Positions 63,446-64,000 of a stretch of 64,000 bases of DNA are shown in pieces; positions within the stretch are counted from its first letter, which is position 1; every line of letters starts with the position of its first letter. The stretch comes from a bacterium (lineage in GTDB: Bacteria > Bdellovibrionota_C > UBA2361 > RFPC01), in assembly GCA_030428205.1 (NCBI GenBank), contig JAUIBK010000014.1:1-64000 (forward strand). The letters run 5' to 3'. The position numbers and the translations under genes are program-made. The notes under the pieces are model-generated. The model did no database searches. It saw nothing but the letters and a program-made list of their open reading frames with translations, and was not told the DNA's origin.

Positions 63446-64000
63446 ATGGACCAAAGAGAAGAGAATCCAAAGAAGAAGAAAAACGGAGTTCGCCTTCTCT
63501 TCCTCGGGCTGGTAGCAGGATTCATTGCAAGTGGTGCAATTGTGCTGTTCGAGCGCTATCTTGCCTCCGAAATTTCAAACCTTCTTGAAGAAGAAGTAAA
63601 AAAAGCATGCAACTGTTCATTTGATATCGACTCAATCTCTGTCTCTCTCCTTACCCTGAGCGCGAAAGGCAAGCGAGCACGTATCCTTCAAGAAGGCGAA
63701 GCTGGGCTTGTCGTTGATACTCTTCGGGCACGATTTAGTATTGAGCAGATTGCCCAACGAAACCTCGTCATAAAACATCTCGAACTGGAAGGCGCTCAAA
63801 TCTTAGGCGTCGGCAACGATAGCATGACTTTTCAGTTTATCGACTATCTAGCTGCACCGATTAGCCCCGAGAAACAGGAAGAAAATACATTGAGGCTTGT
63901 CCTCAATCGACTTTCACTCTCAGACGCTACCTATAGCGAGGAAATGGGACTGCTTACCCTTCTTGGGGAAAATGCCTCGCTCACTTACCAACGTCTTCCA
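63446..64000 (+). CDS. TamB/AsmA-like envelope protein, 5' part
   Basis: A 185-codon frame starts at ATG 63446 and runs off the window. A basic N-terminus (NPKKKKNGVRL) precedes one membrane anchor (LLFLGLVAGFIASGAIVLF). The following pattern, with FDIDSISVSLLTLSAKGKRARI and LVIKHLELEGAQI, matches the beginning of AsmA/TamB-type proteins, long periplasmic proteins that bridge the membranes and carry lipids or help assemble outer membrane proteins. The rest is missing, so the family and length cannot be fixed. Two nearby Cys (CNC) after the anchor are unusual. Confidence 0.65.
   Translation, partial: MDQREENPKKKKNGVRLLFLGLVAGFIASGAIVLFERYLASEISNLLEEEVKKACNCSFDIDSISVSLLTLSAKGKRARILQEGEAGLVVDTLRARFSIEQIAQRNLVIKHLELEGAQILGVGNDSMTFQFIDYLAAPISPEKQEENTLRLVLNRLSLSDATYSEEMGLLTLLGENASLTYQRLP

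Noticed and set aside
1-64000. CRISPR array
   Set aside because: The repeats seen are palindromes or tandem microrepeats without evenly spaced unique spacers, and no cas gene is present.

Overview
The window comes from a free-living Gram-negative (diderm), probably flagellated bacterium with mid-range GC content (judged by eye). The diderm call rests on an LpxL/HtrB-type lipid A acyltransferase, signal peptidase II with several lipoproteins, an OmpA-type protein, PBP4, an MltD-like transglycosylase and a TamB/AsmA-like start at the right edge. Motility is suggested only by one flagellin gene; no other flagellar gene is present. A fused ArsR-methyltransferase regulator next to adenosylhomocysteinase, plus many secreted FG-GAP, WD40 and glycine-zipper proteins, would fit a delta-proteobacterial-type lineage. 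That placement is inference, and no marker gene here settles it.

Layout. 0.3-4.3 kb: flavoprotein, thiolase, a hypothetical gene and a lipid A acyltransferase. 4.4-7.2 kb: a repeat element and a large Cys-rich secreted protein. 7.5-9.8 kb: methyl-cycle unit (SahR-like regulator and sahH). 10-18 kb: ABC exporter, MccF-like peptidase, truncated globin, CBS protein, AI-2E-type permease, methyltransferase and apaG. 18-20 kb: second copy of the repeat element and a lipoprotein gene of foreign base composition. 20-33 kb: an accessory surface-protein region with membrane proteins, an SGNH hydrolase carrying calcium-binding repeats, a flagellin whose central part is a predicted seven-bladed FG-GAP propeller, and divergently a 2200-residue Rhs/Tc-toxin-like protein with its own seven FG-GAP repeats. 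33-41 kb: housekeeping genes (purC, def-fmt-rpe, clpX). 41-54 kb: dinB, corA, a three-lipoprotein cluster, lspA coupled to a WD40 lipoprotein, a DEAD-box protein that has lost its catalytic motifs, a LysM lytic transglycosylase, PBP4 and a 7Fe ferredoxin. 54-55 kb: tRNA-Cys followed by a repeated multi-hairpin array. 55-64 kb: xseAB, two unknown proteins, the E2 subunit of a 2-oxoacid dehydrogenase with lipA, and the start of a TamB-like gene.

The most unusual items are the propeller-bearing flagellin, the DEAD-box pseudo-helicase, a family of interspersed palindromes (9-bp-periodic arms such as ACGCGAAGT) nested in MITE-like elements with two copies about 96-97% identical, the hairpin array behind tRNA-Cys, a purC gene fragment in the flagellin/Rhs intergenic region, and a candidate small RNA with a good promoter and terminator.

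Most starts were chosen by Shine-Dalgarno position and signal-peptide logic. Several long open frames begin with TTG or GTG well upstream of the probable start, and these were shortened.
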